From Rhizobium sp. CB3090 (GTDB taxonomy: Bacteria; Pseudomonadota; Alphaproteobacteria; Rhizobiales; Rhizobiaceae): a stretch of DNA of 64,000 bases. The position numbers and the translations under genes were made by a program. The DNA is taken from positions 2,910,001 to 2,974,000 of the forward strand of contig NZ_CP121662.1 of NCBI RefSeq assembly GCF_029714285.1, given 5' to 3'. Below are positions 49,275 to 59,984 of this stretch, in pieces. Every line of letters begins with the position of its first letter. Within the stretch, counting starts at the first letter, position 1. Under the pieces are notes generated by a model. The model was not told the origin of the DNA and did no database searches. It saw only the letters and a program-made list of their open reading frames with translations.

Positions 49275-49430
49275 GACCCTCCCCCAGCGGGGAGAGGGTC
49301 GCGCGCCAGCGCGGGGCGAGGGGGCGTTACCGGCAAAGCCGCGCTTCTTTGCCCGATAAACTTGTCCGAATATGACGCGGCACCCCCTCATCCGCCCTAT
49401 CGGGCACCTTCTCCCCGAGGGGAGAAGGAG
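49275..49430. repeat. Intergenic mosaic repeats between hbd and tlpA
   Basis: Left unit (49275-49325) begins GACCCTCCCCCAGCGGGGAG and ends GGGCGAGGGGG. Right unit (49381-49430) begins CACCCCCTCATCCGCCC and ends GAGGGGAGAAGGAG, and matches the 34355-34404 arm closely. The two convergent genes hbd and tlpA end on either side. Confidence 0.85.
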
Positions 49431-49435
49431 GAACG

Positions 49436-50101
49436 TCAAATCCCCGCCGCAGCCTTCACCAAATTCTTCGCATCCTCGCTGTCCCAGGCCGCCGGGCCGT
49501 TCATGGCCGAGATGAGGCAGCCCTTGCTGTCGATCAGCAGTGTCACGGGTAGGCCGAAGGCGAGTCCCTGCTTCTTCAGGGCGTTGAAGACGCCCATGGT
49601 GCTGTCGCGATAGTAGCCGAGCTTGTCGATGCCGTAATCCGTGCGGAAGGCCTTCGGCTTTTCGTCGTCGCCCGTGTCGATGTTGACGGCGACGACCTCG
49701 AACTTGCTGTTGCCCATGCTTTTCTGCAGCGCGTTCAGCGCCGGCATTTCCTCACGGCAGGGCACGCACCACGTCGCCCAGACATTGAGCAGCACGGTCT
49801 TGCCAGAGAAATCGCCAATCGACAGAGGCTGGGCATCCGGACCCTTGAAGGCGATGTTCTGCAGCGAGATCGGCGTCTGTGGCGCGGCCATTGCGGCAAC
49901 CTGCCCCTTGGTAAAGGGCGTCAACGTCGCGGCGCGATCCTTTGCGGTCTCGCACTGTCCGGATGAGGCCGTTTCACCAATGCCATTGCCATACCCCGCC
50001 TCCTTCACGTATACCGCTGCCGCACCCGCAATAATCCCAGCGACGGCGGCAAGCAGAACGAGTTTCATGGACGGCAGACCGAACGGCTTCTTTGCTGTCA
50101 T
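49436..50101 (-). CDS. tlpA: TlpA family thiol:disulfide oxidoreductase
   Basis: Membrane-anchored periplasmic thioredoxin-like reductase of 221 aa. One N-terminal transmembrane helix (about residues 12-32) is followed by a linker and the thioredoxin domain with active site WCVPC near residue 112. A C-terminal [12 protein letters not shown] holds the cis-Pro. In Bradyrhizobium TlpA reduces ScoI and CoxB for cytochrome aa3 assembly. It is divergent from argH, which starts 24 bases away, so the promoters overlap. Confidence 0.9.
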   Translation of the reverse strand: MTAKKPFGLPSMKLVLLAAVAGIIAGAAAVYVKEAGYGNGIGETASSGQCETAKDRAATLTPFTKGQVAAMAAPQTPISLQNIAFKGPDAQPLSIGDFSGKTVLLNVWATWCVPCREEMPALNALQKSMGNSKFEVVAVNIDTGDDEKPKAFRTDYGIDKLGYYRDSTMGVFNALKKQGLAFGLPVTLLIDSKGCLISAMNGPAAWDSEDAKNLVKAAAGI

Positions 50102-50124
50102 TACATTCTCCAGGTAGGCATCTC

Positions 50125-51525
<1,401 letters not shown>

Positions 51526-51624
51526 GAAAATCGCCGAAAATCACAATCAACAATCAGGGTGCACAAGGCCCGGAAACTTCGCTATGAAGGACTGCTTCCG
51601 CGTTTGCCGCCCAAGAGGATTTCG

Positions 51625-51819
51625 ATGCAGATCAACATGCCGCATATCATCCGCCTGACCGTCGTGCTCTCGGTCATCGGCCTTGCCGTCGTCGGATGTG
51701 GCCGCAAGGGCGATCTCGATCCGCCAAGCGCAGCAGCAACCAAGGGCGGTGACGTCAACAAGCCGACGAAACAGCCGGGCACGGAGGACAAGAAGTTCCT
51801 CCTCGATCCGCTTCTCTAA
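51625..51819 (+). CDS. lptM: Small LptM/LppL-type lipoprotein
   Basis: Short lipoprotein of 64 aa. A signal peptide (MQINMPHIIRLTVVLSVIG) ends in the lipobox LAVVGC, so the Cys would be acylated and the protein anchored in a membrane. The mature part is about 40 residues with GRKGDLDPPS, the conserved mark of this family (GxKGxLxxP). In E. coli LptM helps LptD mature. It lies between argH and lysA, the usual place for LppL/LptM genes. The start at 51625 has AGAGGAT upstream. Confidence 0.85.
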   Translation: MQINMPHIIRLTVVLSVIGLAVVGCGRKGDLDPPSAAATKGGDVNKPTKQPGTEDKKFLLDPLL

Positions 51820-51832
51820 ACAGGCCTCGACC

Positions 51833-53104
51833 GTGAACCATTTTCAATATCGCGACGGCATTCTCTACGCCGAGGACGTTCCCGTTCCGGAGATCGCCAA
51901 GGCGGTCGGCACGCCCTTCTACGTCTATTCGACGGCAACGCTCGAGCGTCACTACCGCGTCTTCTCCGAAGCCTTCGGCGATGTCGACGCCATGGTCTGC
52001 TACGCGATGAAGGCCAATTCCAACCAGGCGGTGCTGAAGACGCTCGGCCGGCTCGGCGCCGGCGTCGACGTCGTTTCCGTCGGCGAGCTGCATCGTGCGC
52101 TGGCCGCGGGCATTCCGGCAAGCCGCATTATGTTCTCCGGCGTCGGCAAGACCGCTGAGGAGATGGATGTCGCGCTGGAAGCCGGCATCTACTGCTTCAA
52201 CGTCGAATCCGAGCCGGAACTGGAAGTGCTGAACCAGCGGGCCGTCCGCGCCGGCAAGGTTGCACCCGTTTCCTTCCGCATCAATCCCGATGTCGATGCC
52301 CGCACGCATGCGAAGATTTCGACCGGCAAGAAGGAAAACAAATTCGGCATCTCTTGGGAACGTGCCCGTGCCGTCTACGGCCGCGCCGCCAATCTGCCGG
52401 GCATCAAGGTCACCGGTATCGATATGCATATCGGCAGCCAGATCACCGAGCTGCAGCCCTTCGAGGACGCTTTCAAGCTGCTGCGCGATCTCGTCGAAAC
52501 GCTACGCGGCGACGGCCACGATATCCACCATGTCGATATCGGCGGCGGCCTCGGCATTCCCTACCGCGACGACAACGATCCGCCGCCGGCACCGGAAGCC
52601 TATGCCCATATCGTCAAGAACCAGTTGAGCGGCCTGAACTGCAAGATCGTCACTGAGCCCGGCCGCCTGATCGTCGGCAATGCCGGTATCCTGGTGACCG
52701 AGGTGATCTATGTGAAGGACGGCGGCCATAAGACCTTCGTCATTGTCGACGGCGCCATGAACGACCTGATCCGCCCGACGCTTTACGAGGCCTATCACGA
52801 AATTCGCGCCGTCGAGATCACCGCCGCCAATGCCCCGCGCATCAAGGCTGATGTGGTCGGCCCGGTCTGCGAGACCGGCGACTACTTGGCTCTCGACCGC
52901 GAAATGGCGATGCCGAAGCCCGGCGATCTGCTGGCCATCAGCTCCGGCGGCGCTTATGGCGCGGTACAGGCCGGCACCTATAACAGCCGGCTTCTGGTGC
53001 CCGAAGTGCTGGTCAAGGGCAGCGATTTCCACGTCATTCGCCCACGCAAGACCTATGAAGAGCTGATCGGTCTCGATTCGATCCCGCCCTGGTTTGAAGC
53101 GTAA
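51833..53104 (+). CDS. lysA: Diaminopimelate decarboxylase
   Basis: PLP enzyme of 423 aa that converts meso-diaminopimelate to lysine. The PLP lysine is in CYAMKANSNQAV near residue 60. The HIGSQI loop and the C-terminal GPVCETGD carry the other PLP and dimer-site residues. The start is a GTG at 51833, 13 bases after the lptM stop; a longer frame runs through lptM in another frame and is rejected. Together with lysC it covers the two ends of the lysine pathway. Confidence 0.96.
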   Translation: MNHFQYRDGILYAEDVPVPEIAKAVGTPFYVYSTATLERHYRVFSEAFGDVDAMVCYAMKANSNQAVLKTLGRLGAGVDVVSVGELHRALAAGIPASRIMFSGVGKTAEEMDVALEAGIYCFNVESEPELEVLNQRAVRAGKVAPVSFRINPDVDARTHAKISTGKKENKFGISWERARAVYGRAANLPGIKVTGIDMHIGSQITELQPFEDAFKLLRDLVETLRGDGHDIHHVDIGGGLGIPYRDDNDPPPAPEAYAHIVKNQLSGLNCKIVTEPGRLIVGNAGILVTEVIYVKDGGHKTFVIVDGAMNDLIRPTLYEAYHEIRAVEITAANAPRIKADVVGPVCETGDYLALDREMAMPKPGDLLAISSGGAYGAVQAGTYNSRLLVPEVLVKGSDFHVIRPRKTYEELIGLDSIPPWFEA

Positions 53105-53105
53105 G

Positions 53106-53190
53106 TTCGAAAATCCGAGCGGATTTTCGGTGGGATTCACGCGCTATGCCCGATCAAACAGCTTGATCACGTTTCGGCGAAATCCGATGA
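53106..53190. repeat. Palindromic repeat cluster after lysA
   Basis: A perfect hairpin CGAAAATCCG/CGGATTTTCG (53108-53117 with 53120-53129) is followed by GATCAA-N5-TTGATC. The core resembles the GAAAA...TTTTC units at 19314 and 22945, so it is probably a diverged member of the same family. No U tract, but it may still help end lysA transcription. Confidence 0.6.
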
Positions 53191-53354
53191 AAAAGCGGCC
53201 ATTACTGCCGCTTGCCCTCGTCTTCGCCACAAAGAATGTTATCTTCCTGTGAAAGGCGTCTCGCCGGGCGCCGCGATTGCGGGCCTATGCGACGCCCCAG
53301 CGTCTCCAACGGAGAGATAGCCATCAACGTCAGATCGGGGAGAAAGCCGGACCG

Positions 53355-56114
53355 ATGACCAGCCCCAGCAACCTCAAGAAGGGCGCTCTCGCCACCCGTC
53401 CGGCGCTGGCGCGGCTGGTTGCGGTCAAGCGTCTCTTCGCGCGGCTGGTCCTGACATCGGAACAGATCCTGCCGCTGCTGCTGGTGCCGCTCTCGATCCT
53501 GGCTCTTTTCGTCTCAGCAGCCTGGTTCGGCATTTTCCGCATCGCACCGGATGCTCTGCGTCTCGTCCTGCTTGCCGTTTTCACCATCGCCTTCGCCATT
53601 TCCGTTGTCCCCTTCCGCCGCCTGCGCTGGCCGACGGTTGCGGAAGCCGACCGGATGCTGGAGGAGCGCAACGGCCTTGCCCACCAGCCGGTCACCGTGC
53701 AGGAGGACGAGCCGGCTTTCGACACGCCCTTTGCCAGAGCGCTGTGGCGGGAGCATCAGACGCGCATGGCGGCGCGGATCGCAGCTCTGGACGCCGGCCT
53801 GCCGCGTCCTGACATCGCCCGCTACGACCGTTTCGCGCTTCGCACCATTCCGGCACTGCTTCTGGTGACGGCGTTCAGCTTTTCCATGTCCAACAGCGGC
53901 GGCTCGCTGACCGATGCCTTCACCGCCCCGGCCATCACGTCCGTCAATCCGGACCTGCGCGTCGACGCTTGGGTGACGCCGCCCTATTACACCGGTGAAG
54001 CGCCTGTCTACCTGACGGGGGGTGCCGCCAACGGTGGCGACAGCGTCAACGTACCGCAATTCTCAGAACTGACCGTGCGCGTCACCGGGGCTTCGACGGA
54101 TGAGAAGGTATTGTTCCGGGCCGCCGGCGCCGGCACGGAAGCCGAGATCCCCGAACAGGCCGCGGATGCGAGCAAGCAGCCGCCGGCAAGCGGCAATACC
54201 GCCACGCCCCCGACCATTCAACCGGTGTCGAACAATACCGCCACGCCGGCCGGCGCCGGCGCCATGGTCGCCCGCACCCATGTGCTGAAGCTCGAAAAGG
54301 GCGGTAAGCTGACCGTCAACGGCAAATCATGGTCTTTCAAAGTGGTCGCCGACAAGCCGCCGGAAATCGCCTTCGACGGCATTCCACATGCGACCGCCAA
54401 CGGCGCGCTGGAAATCGGCTTCAAAGTCAAGGACGATTACGGCGTCGAGGAGGCCCATGCCGAAATCGTGCCTGTCGATACCGATCCTCAGGCCACGCCG
54501 CTTTACGGTCTGCCGGAATACCGACTGGAGATCTCGCGCCGCGACCGCCGGAACGGCAAGGGGCTGGCGAACCACGACCTGACGCAGGACCCGCTTGCCG
54601 GCAAGCAGGTGCGCATCAGCCTCGTCGCCCGCGACGGCGCCGGCCAGACCGGCCGCAGTGCACCCTATGAAATGACCTTGCCCTCGCGCAATTTCAGCCA
54701 GCCGCTCGCCGCTGCCGTTGCCGAGGAACGCCAGGTTTTCGCGCTGGACACCCGTAAGATGCCGGAGGCGATTGAACTCAATCAATCGCTGACCGTCCGC
54801 CCGGACGAGACGATCCCGGATCTCGGCAACTACCTGCTGATCGAATCCGCACTGGCACGCATGAAGCTTGCCCGCGGCGATATCGCGCTGAAGGATACCG
54901 CTGATTACCTTTGGCAGATCGCGCTCGGCATGGAAGACGCGCAGTTGACCGATGCGGAGAAGGCTCTGCGTGACGCGCAGCAGAAGCTATCCGAGGCTCT
55001 GCAGCGCAATGCGTCCGACGCCGAGATCAAGAAACTGACGGACGAACTGCGCAAGGCGATGAACGCCTATATGAAGGAGCTCGCCGAGCGCATGAGGAAC
55101 ATGCCGGCGCAGCCGAACCAGAAGTCGGCCAATATCCTGCGCCAACAGGATCTGCAGCGGATGATGGATCAGATCGAGAATCTGGCCCGCTCCGGCAACC
55201 GCGAGGCGGCGCAGCAATTGCTCTCCGAACTGCAGCAGATGATGAACAACCTGCAGGCCGGCCGGCCGCAGCGCGGCCAGAACCAGCAGCAGGGTGAAGC
55301 AAACGATAAGATGCGTCAGCAGATGGACAAGCTCGGCCGCATCCTGCGCGATCAACAGAAGCTGATGGAGCAGACGTTCAAGCTCGACCAGGCCATGCGC
55401 GACCGCATGCAGCGCGGCGACCCCAATGAGGATGGCGACGATGCGCTGAACCAGCCTATGCCGGAGCTGAACGATCCGACACAGCCGAACATGGGACAGC
55501 AGGATCAGGGCCAACAGAATCGGCAGCAAGGGCAGCAAGGCCAGAACCAGCAGGGCCAGAAGCAGCAGGGCGACAATCAGACGGATAACATGACCGCCGA
55601 TCAACTGCGCGATGCCCTGAAGCAACTACGCAAACAGCAGGATGAACTCGGCAAGCAGCTCGGCGAACTGCAAAAAGACCTGGGCTCCATGGGCATGAAG
55701 CCGAACCAGAATTACGGCAAGGCCCAACAGGAAATGAAGGGCGCCTCCGGAGATCTCGGTCGGGGCAATGGCGAAGCCGCCGTGCAGGACCAAGGCCGCG
55801 CACTCGACGCATTGCGCAAGGGCACGCGCGACATGATGAACCAGCTCATGGCGCAGATGCAACAGCAGGGTCAGGGCCAAGGGCAGCAGCAAGGTCAGGC
55901 TGGCCAGGGTAATCAAAACGGCCGCGATCCGTTGGGACGTCAACGCAGCGACGGCAATTTCTTTGATGAGACAAACGAAAACAAGATACCGAACATCATC
56001 GACCCGCAGCGCGCCCGCGAAATTCTCGATGCGATCCGCGAGCGGCTGAGCAACAACCCATCATTGTCGGAAGAGCGGCGTTATCTCGAGCGCCTGCTCA
56101 ATTTGGGCCAATAA
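53355..56114 (+). CDS. TIGR02302 family (DUF4175) membrane protein
   Basis: Large alphaproteobacterial protein of 919 aa and unknown function. Residues about 30-85 contain two membrane helices, and a third lies near 165-190. The middle (about 210-470) is a periplasmic beta-rich region with VDAWVTPPYYTGEAPVYLTGG at its start. From about 580 onward it turns into long helices and a very Gln/Gly/Asn/Met-rich segment (about 640-860), then a conserved C-terminal helical end. ATG 53355 is preferred over an ATG 78 bases upstream, as it sits after GGGGAGAAAG. It precedes cpdR and hpt, which are convergent. Confidence 0.88.
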   Translation: MTSPSNLKKGALATRPALARLVAVKRLFARLVLTSEQILPLLLVPLSILALFVSAAWFGIFRIAPDALRLVLLAVFTIAFAISVVPFRRLRWPTVAEADRMLEERNGLAHQPVTVQEDEPAFDTPFARALWREHQTRMAARIAALDAGLPRPDIARYDRFALRTIPALLLVTAFSFSMSNSGGSLTDAFTAPAITSVNPDLRVDAWVTPPYYTGEAPVYLTGGAANGGDSVNVPQFSELTVRVTGASTDEKVLFRAAGAGTEAEIPEQAADASKQPPASGNTATPPTIQPVSNNTATPAGAGAMVARTHVLKLEKGGKLTVNGKSWSFKVVADKPPEIAFDGIPHATANGALEIGFKVKDDYGVEEAHAEIVPVDTDPQATPLYGLPEYRLEISRRDRRNGKGLANHDLTQDPLAGKQVRISLVARDGAGQTGRSAPYEMTLPSRNFSQPLAAAVAEERQVFALDTRKMPEAIELNQSLTVRPDETIPDLGNYLLIESALARMKLARGDIALKDTADYLWQIALGMEDAQLTDAEKALRDAQQKLSEALQRNASDAEIKKLTDELRKAMNAYMKELAERMRNMPAQPNQKSANILRQQDLQRMMDQIENLARSGNREAAQQLLSELQQMMNNLQAGRPQRGQNQQQGEANDKMRQQMDKLGRILRDQQKLMEQTFKLDQAMRDRMQRGDPNEDGDDALNQPMPELNDPTQPNMGQQDQGQQNRQQGQQGQNQQGQKQQGDNQTDNMTADQLRDALKQLRKQQDELGKQLGELQKDLGSMGMKPNQNYGKAQQEMKGASGDLGRGNGEAAVQDQGRALDALRKGTRDMMNQLMAQMQQQGQGQGQQQGQAGQGNQNGRDPLGRQRSDGNFFDETNENKIPNIIDPQRAREILDAIRERLSNNPSLSEERRYLERLLNLGQ

Positions 56115-56167
56115 AGTCACCCGGGGTTCGCCGCTATCGGCGAAGCTCATTCCGATGATCTTGCCGT

Positions 56168-56527
56168 TCAAGCAGCGAGCGCACGAGCAACCGCCTTGCG
56201 GATGTCCGGCAGGGCGAAGGGCTTGGAAACCACATCGACGATCTTTTCCATGAGGTCGTCGGCGCGTTCGCGCTGCTCGGCATAGCCGGTCATCAAGAGT
56301 ATCTTCATCCCAGGGCAAGTCGAGGCAGCCTGATGCGCCAGTTCGATGCCGTCCATCACCGGCATGCGGATATCGGAGAGCAGCAGGTCGTAAGCGCCCT
56401 GTCTCAATTTCTCCAGACCTTCAGCGCCATCGGCCGCCTCTTCGGTCTCGTGGCCGTCCAAGCGCAGGGCGCGGGCGACAAAGGTGCGAAGAGAATCTTC
56501 GTCTTCGGTGATCAAAATTTTTGCCAT
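56168..56527 (-). CDS. cpdR: Response regulator CpdR
   Basis: Single-domain receiver of 119 aa. The phospho-acceptor is D52 (in LLLSDIRMP), with acidic residues E8/D9, T80 and K102 completing the pocket. In Caulobacter and Sinorhizobium CpdR, when unphosphorylated, directs ClpXP to the cell pole to degrade CtrA and other targets, tying it to the CckA-ChpT relay. It ends in Leu-Ala-Ala, an ssrA-like end, consistent with its own turnover by ClpXP. There is no output domain. Confidence 0.93.
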   Translation of the reverse strand: MAKILITEDEDSLRTFVARALRLDGHETEEAADGAEGLEKLRQGAYDLLLSDIRMPVMDGIELAHQAASTCPGMKILLMTGYAEQRERADDLMEKIVDVVSKPFALPDIRKAVARALAA

Positions 56528-56713
56528 GGTCTATGCTCCGTGGTCCGTCATGTTCCGCGACCGAAATCACCAGAATTCCGTTTGCGATCGGTAAACGGCG
56601 ACGGTGCGATACGGCTCCGTGGTTAATGAGTCGTCATCGCTGGAGCGTATTGGGACAGATTGCCGGAGGATGGGGTTGTCCCAAAACCGGCAGCCGTTTC
56701 TGACCCCGAAATC

Positions 56714-57256
56714 TCAGGCGTCCCCGGTTACTACGCCGACAAAAGGCAGTTCGCGGAAGGCGTAGGCAACGTCCATGCCGTAGCCGACTACGAAATAGTC
56801 GGGGCATTCGAAACCGACATAGTCGGCTTCCAGCTCTTCCTGGCGCTTGACGCTCTTGTCGAGCAGCACCGCGAGCGTGACGTGGCGGGCGCCGCGCTCG
56901 TAGAGCAATTCCTTGGCAAATCGCAGCGTACGACCGGATTCCAGAATGTCGTCGATCAGCAGCACATCGCGATCTCGGACATCGCTGTCGATGTCCTTGA
57001 CAATCCGTACGCCCTGGGAAACCGTGCCTGCACCATAGCTGGAGAGCGTGATGAATTCGACTTCCGGCGCCAACCCCGTGTCATGCAGCGCACGCAGCAG
57101 ATCGGCGGCAAAGATGAACGAGCCCTTGAGAATGGCGATGACGAGGAGGTCCTTCGTCGGTCCGCTGGCGATTTCCTTCGCCATGGCGCGATTGCGCTCG
57201 GCGATCTGCTCGGCGGTGAAAAGCGGCTCGATATTCTTCCCGCGTACGACAGGCAT
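56714..57256 (-). CDS. hpt: Hypoxanthine phosphoribosyltransferase
   Basis: Purine-salvage enzyme of 180 aa that makes IMP (and GMP) from the free base and PRPP. The PRPP-binding motif is VLLIDDILESGRTL near residue 97, and the flexible catalytic loop and base-contact DYVGFECPDYFVVGYGMD near the C-terminus are present. It is on the same strand as cpdR but 186 bases away. The start ATG gives MPVVRGKNIEPLF, which looks right. Confidence 0.93.
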   Translation of the reverse strand: MPVVRGKNIEPLFTAEQIAERNRAMAKEIASGPTKDLLVIAILKGSFIFAADLLRALHDTGLAPEVEFITLSSYGAGTVSQGVRIVKDIDSDVRDRDVLLIDDILESGRTLRFAKELLYERGARHVTLAVLLDKSVKRQEELEADYVGFECPDYFVVGYGMDVAYAFRELPFVGVVTGDA

Positions 57257-57341
57257 TGAATGGCATGCTCCATAGCTGTTGCGGCACTTGTCCGCCGATC
57301 AAGCTCTAGCCCGTAGCACAATCCGGAGGGCCGACACACCC

Positions 57342-58007
57342 CTACTGCATGAAGGAAAGGCGAACATCCGGCATTTTTCCGCCGGGATGCTGTAATCGCG
57401 TGGAAAATCCGCGGCTCTCATGTGGCCGGATGCGGTTGACCGGCGGGTTCACCACCACGCTCGTCAGCAATTGCCCGCCGGAGAAGATATCGGCGCGGAC
57501 AGGGGGCACGGAGAGCGTCGCGCCGGTCTCGTTCTCGATGATGCCGTTGACGGTGAGCACCCGCATGCCGTTCTCGTCGCGCGGCGTCAGTGTCACATGG
57601 GAAAACTGCAACGGCTCAGAGGTGGCCTGTGCCGGTGTGCCCGATAACCCCGCGAAGCCGCCGGCAAGACCGAAGACCAGGATGGCCAGAGCAACGATGA
57701 GCGCCACGAAGCTGCGGCGTGAAGCCTGCTGCAGCCAGCCTTCGGCAAGGCGTAGGCCCGTCAATGCGTGAAACAAAGCGCCCTTGGGGGCCGGCCGCGG
57801 CGATTGCGTGGGGCGGGAAACCCTGTCGCTTACATTACCGCTCGCAACGGTCCTGATACGGCTGGGGATGACCGTCACGAACTCGGCGTCGACGACATCC
57901 GGCTTCGGCCCGAAGCGGCGTGCCAGTCCCGAACCCAATGCGCGTTCGGGCGGCAACAGGTCATAGATCAATCCCGCCTGCGGTTGGCGGTGGCGAAAAG
58001 TGCCCAT
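57342..58007 (-). CDS. Hypothetical membrane protein next to ftsE
   Basis: Alphaproteobacterial protein of 221 aa without a firm family. Residues about 1-95 are cytosolic and basic/Pro-rich, one membrane helix lies near 98-118 (FVALIVALAILVFGLAGGFAGL), and a C-terminal beta-rich domain of about 90 residues follows (HVTLTPRDENGMRVLTVNGIIENETG). The last domain resembles FxLYD-like immunoglobulin folds. AGGAGG 5 bases before the ATG at 58007 decides the start. It is divergent from ftsE, suggesting but not proving a division role. Confidence 0.75.
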   Translation of the reverse strand: MGTFRHRQPQAGLIYDLLPPERALGSGLARRFGPKPDVVDAEFVTVIPSRIRTVASGNVSDRVSRPTQSPRPAPKGALFHALTGLRLAEGWLQQASRRSFVALIVALAILVFGLAGGFAGLSGTPAQATSEPLQFSHVTLTPRDENGMRVLTVNGIIENETGATLSVPPVRADIFSGGQLLTSVVVNPPVNRIRPHESRGFSTRLQHPGGKMPDVRLSFMQ

Positions 58008-58204
58008 GACGACCTCCTTTTCCGGTGATCCACATGGTTTCACGCCCACCTAAATTCTGGGCATTGAAACGAATCCTGCCCAGTCGTAAATTTTAATGGT
58101 TAATGCTTCGCAAAGATCGCCATGAATCGGGCGCCTTTCCAGCAAAATTTACCGGCTGTTAACGCCCTTGGTTAACAAGTCGCCTGATTGAACACTGCGG
58201 AAGA

Positions 58205-58876
58205 GTGGACTGCCCGTTGATTCATTTTGAGAACGTCGGTTTGCGTTATGGTATGGGTCCGGAAATCCTCCGCGACCTGACCTTCGACATTCCGAGAAAA
58301 TCGTTCCAGTTCTTGACGGGACCTTCCGGCGCCGGCAAGACGACGTTGCTTCGGCTTCTCTTCATGTCGCTGCAGCCGACCCGCGGACTGATCCGCATGT
58401 TCGACCGCGAGATTTCCTCGATCCCGCGCAACGAACTGCCGCTCCTGCGCCGCCGTGTCGGCATCGTCTTCCAGGATTTCCGGCTGCTCGAACATCTGAC
58501 CACCTATGAAAACGTCGCGCTGCCGCTCCGCGTACGTGGCAAGGAGGAAAGCTCCTATCGCACCGACGTGCTGGAACTGTTGAAATGGGTCGGCCTTGGC
58601 GAGCGCATCAATGTGTTGCCGCCGGTTCTCTCTGGCGGCGAGAAGCAGCGTGCCGCCATTGCCCGCGCCCTGATCGACCGCCCGGAGATCCTGCTCGCCG
58701 ATGAGCCGACCGGCAATGTCGATCCACCCATGGCGCGGCGGTTGCTCAATCTCTTCCTCGAACTCAATCGCCTCGGCACGGCGGTCGTCATCGCCACGCA
58801 CGATCTCACTCTCATGGATCAGATCGAGGCCCGGCGCATGATTCTATCGGGAGGGCATCTCGATATCTATGACTGA
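58205..58876 (+). CDS. ftsE: Cell division ATP-binding protein FtsE
   Basis: ATPase of the FtsEX complex, which activates peptidoglycan hydrolases at the septum. The Walker A is GPSGAGKTT (39-47), the signature LSGGEKQR (141-148) and Walker B LLADEPTGN (162-170). The start is probably the GTG at 58205 with GGAAG upstream; a TTG at 58217 (giving LIHFENV) is also possible. Its last 8 bases overlap the start of ftsX. The leader has two GTTAAC copies 13 bases apart (58158-58163, 58171-58176), which could be CtrA-like sites. Confidence 0.95.
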   Translation: MDCPLIHFENVGLRYGMGPEILRDLTFDIPRKSFQFLTGPSGAGKTTLLRLLFMSLQPTRGLIRMFDREISSIPRNELPLLRRRVGIVFQDFRLLEHLTTYENVALPLRVRGKEESSYRTDVLELLKWVGLGERINVLPPVLSGGEKQRAAIARALIDRPEILLADEPTGNVDPPMARRLLNLFLELNRLGTAVVIATHDLTLMDQIEARRMILSGGHLDIYD

Positions 58877-59915
58877 GCCCGACCGCCGCAGGAGAGCCTC
58901 GAATACCGGGGCTGCCAACAACCAGGAAAGACCCGTCGCATCTCCGCCGGAGAGAAGACGGCCGGAAATGCGCGTGCGTCCGACCGGACCGATCGTGCCG
59001 TCCTCCAATATCCAGGGCAATGCGCTGATCGTCGTCATCGCCATCATGGCTTTCCTTGCCTGCCTGACGCTCGGCGCCGTCAGCATGGTGCGCTCGACGG
59101 CGGCAAGCTGGGAAAGCCAGATTTCCCGCGAAATCACCATCCAGATCAAGCCGGACGACAATCTCGACATGGACAAGGCGCTCGCCAGCGCCCGCGATAT
59201 CGCGCTCGGTTTCGTCGGCACCAAAAGCGGCCAGATCGTCGACGAGGCGGCGACGGCTCGCCTGCTCGAACCCTGGCTCGGCGCCGGCCTCGACCTCAAG
59301 GAGCTGCCGGTCCCGCGCCTGGTGATCATCACCATCGACGAAACGCATCCCCCCGATTTCGAGGCGATGCGCAACCTCCTCAAGGATCAGATTCCGCAGG
59401 CAACGCTGGATGATCACCGCACCTGGGTCGATCGGCTCGTTTCGATGGCGCATACTACCGTCCTCATCGGCACCGGCGTGCTGCTCCTGGTTTTCACCGC
59501 CATGGTGCTGACCGTGGTTTTTGCCACACGCGGCGCGCTATCGAGCAACCGCCATATCGTCGAGGTGCTGCACTTCGTCGGCGCCGAGGGCACCTTCGTC
59601 GCCACCGAATTCCAGAAGCATTTCCTGAAGATCAGCCTGAAGGGCTCGGCTGCCGGCAGCGCGCTCGCCGCCCTGTTCTTCGCCAGTGCCGGTTTTCTGC
59701 AAAGCCGCACGATCGCCACGCCGCAGACCGATCAGGCAACCGCTCTGTTCGGCACATTCTCGGTCGGCGCGCTCGGCTATCTCGGCATTTTCGCCACCAT
59801 GATCATCATCGCCCTGCTCACCACGGTCACGGCGCGCTTCACCGTCATGCGCACCATTTATGAGATCGATTTGATCCGCTCCGACCCCGGGAGGACCGAA
59901 ACTGTGCAGAATTGA
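58869..59915 (+). CDS. ftsX: Cell division protein FtsX
   Basis: Membrane partner of FtsE, 348 aa, permease-like but not a transporter. A basic cytosolic N-terminus (about 1-50) is followed by the first helix (IALIVVIAIMAFLACLTLG-like, about 53-73), a periplasmic domain of about 120 residues that would contact hydrolase activators, and three further helices near 200-225, 255-280 and 305-330. It overlaps ftsE by 8 bases, so the two are co-translated. Confidence 0.93.
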   Translation: MTEPDRRRRASNTGAANNQERPVASPPERRRPEMRVRPTGPIVPSSNIQGNALIVVIAIMAFLACLTLGAVSMVRSTAASWESQISREITIQIKPDDNLDMDKALASARDIALGFVGTKSGQIVDEAATARLLEPWLGAGLDLKELPVPRLVIITIDETHPPDFEAMRNLLKDQIPQATLDDHRTWVDRLVSMAHTTVLIGTGVLLLVFTAMVLTVVFATRGALSSNRHIVEVLHFVGAEGTFVATEFQKHFLKISLKGSAAGSALAALFFASAGFLQSRTIATPQTDQATALFGTFSVGALGYLGIFATMIIIALLTTVTARFTVMRTIYEIDLIRSDPGRTETVQN

Positions 59916-59984
59916 CGCTACGGCGATGATTTTTTACGATTTAACGACCCGTTCCTTGCCGCAATTTGCGCATAATGACGAATC

